The translations under genes and the position numbers were made by a program. A DNA stretch of 64,000 bases, taken from the NCBI RefSeq assembly GCF_020103695.1, contig NZ_JAHXBF010000004.1, forward strand, positions 310,001-374,000. The letters are read 5' to 3'. Every line of letters begins with the position of its first letter. Positions within the stretch are counted from its first letter, which is position 1. The notes under the pieces are model-generated. The model ran no database searches. It was not told where the DNA came from and saw only the letters and a program-made list of their open reading frames with translations. This stretch comes from Hyalangium versicolor. GTDB lineage: Bacteria; Myxococcota; Myxococcia; Myxococcales; Myxococcaceae. Below are positions 63,846 to 64,000 of this stretch, piece by piece.

Positions 63846-64000
63846 TTACCGCAGGTGGTACTTCTCGAAGAGACGTTGATCGATCTCGGGAAGGCGCTCG
63901 CGGAGCTGCTCCGGAGTGAGCCCCTCACCGCGCAGCCTGGCCAGGAGCTGATCGCGCTCCGCGTTGAAGGCGCTCAAGCGCTCGGCGCGATCCTGCTGCT
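63846..64000 (-). CDS. 3' end of an upstream gene (partial)
   Basis: Only the last ~51 codons are in the window, ending LFEKYHLR then TAA (63846-63848). The peptide is helical and charged (RAERLSAFNAERDQLLARLR, LTPEQLRERLPEIDQRLF). It has the general look of C-termini of lipase-secretion chaperones (Lif family, LSAFNAER...LTPEQ). This cannot be confirmed from a fragment. It is 30 bases upstream of the sphingomyelinase-like gene and probably in one operon with it. Confidence 0.6.
   Translation of the reverse strand, partial: QQDRAERLSAFNAERDQLLARLRGEGLTPEQLRERLPEIDQRLFEKYHLR

Overview
This is a high-GC window from a predatory soil bacterium, almost certainly a myxobacterium of the Cystobacterineae (Archangium/Cystobacter/Stigmatella-like). 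The signs are MYXO-CTERM-like sorting tails (Cys + hydrophobic helix + Arg tail) on an AgmC-like giant surface protein and on a BNR propeller protein, a Ser/Thr kinase with a single TM and a Cys-containing outer tail, many lipoproteins, giant repeat proteins, tandem RHS genes, and tightly overlapping ATGA/GTGA/TTGA gene joints. Nothing points to a plasmid or prophage; no tRNA, rRNA, CRISPR array or IS element was found.

Layout. 1-7.9 kb (minus): AgmC-like surface protein, a lipoprotein and a HAD phosphatase; a ~95-bp imperfect direct repeat lies on both sides of the AgmC gene. 8.1-9.0 kb: an OmpA/MotB-like envelope protein. 9.0-13.6 kb (minus): a four-gene chaperone operon (GrpE-like, short Hsp70, unknown 651-residue helical protein with a basic tail, J-protein with HPP in place of HPD). 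13.7-18.3 kb: MFS exporter, two duplicated small outer-membrane-like proteins, a MobA-like nucleotidyltransferase and a CBS protein. 18.4-20.4 kb: cytosolic-type patatin lipase. 20.7-22.9 kb: a three-gene operon of a TIGR04222-like membrane protein with a periodic Cys tail, a DUF692/MNIO enzyme and a small partner protein; this is the best candidate for an undescribed system. 23-24.5 kb: a second OmpA-type protein and a secreted protein. 24.8-28.9 kb: a lipoprotein lipase and a FadL-family transporter in a VolA-FadL-like operon, closed by a classical terminator.

29-37 kb: Kelch-propeller lipoprotein and a 1782-residue lipoprotein with a coiled-coil region and a TcA-like end. 37.2-50.6 kb: two tandem, about 2000-residue SpvB/VCBS/TcdB-middle/RHS proteins. 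They are nearly identical in their first ~900 residues, diverge after that, and carry unrelated C-terminal domains, each followed by a candidate immunity gene: classic polymorphic toxins. Both carry an unusual membrane-signal-like segment just before the RHS core. 50.8-54.6 kb: SEC-C protein and two coupled TPR/cyclic-nucleotide-binding proteins. 54.6-55.1 kb: decayed fragments of a TraB/GumN gene and a methyltransferase gene. 55.2-59.1 kb: four genes joined by ATGA overlaps (BNR propeller, lipoprotein, second propeller lipoprotein, di-heme cytochrome c). 59.2-59.5 kb: two tiny coupled ORFs. 59.6-64 kb: Ser/Thr kinase, apolipoprotein N-acyltransferase, sphingomyelinase-like phosphodiesterase and the 3' end of an upstream gene.

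As a whole the window is rich in envelope and surface functions: adhesion and motility, lipid scavenging (patatin, VolA-like lipase with FadL, sphingomyelinase), contact toxins with immunity, and post-translational handling (Lnt, Hsp70 set, MNIO). All assignments come from reading the sequence; no database search was run.
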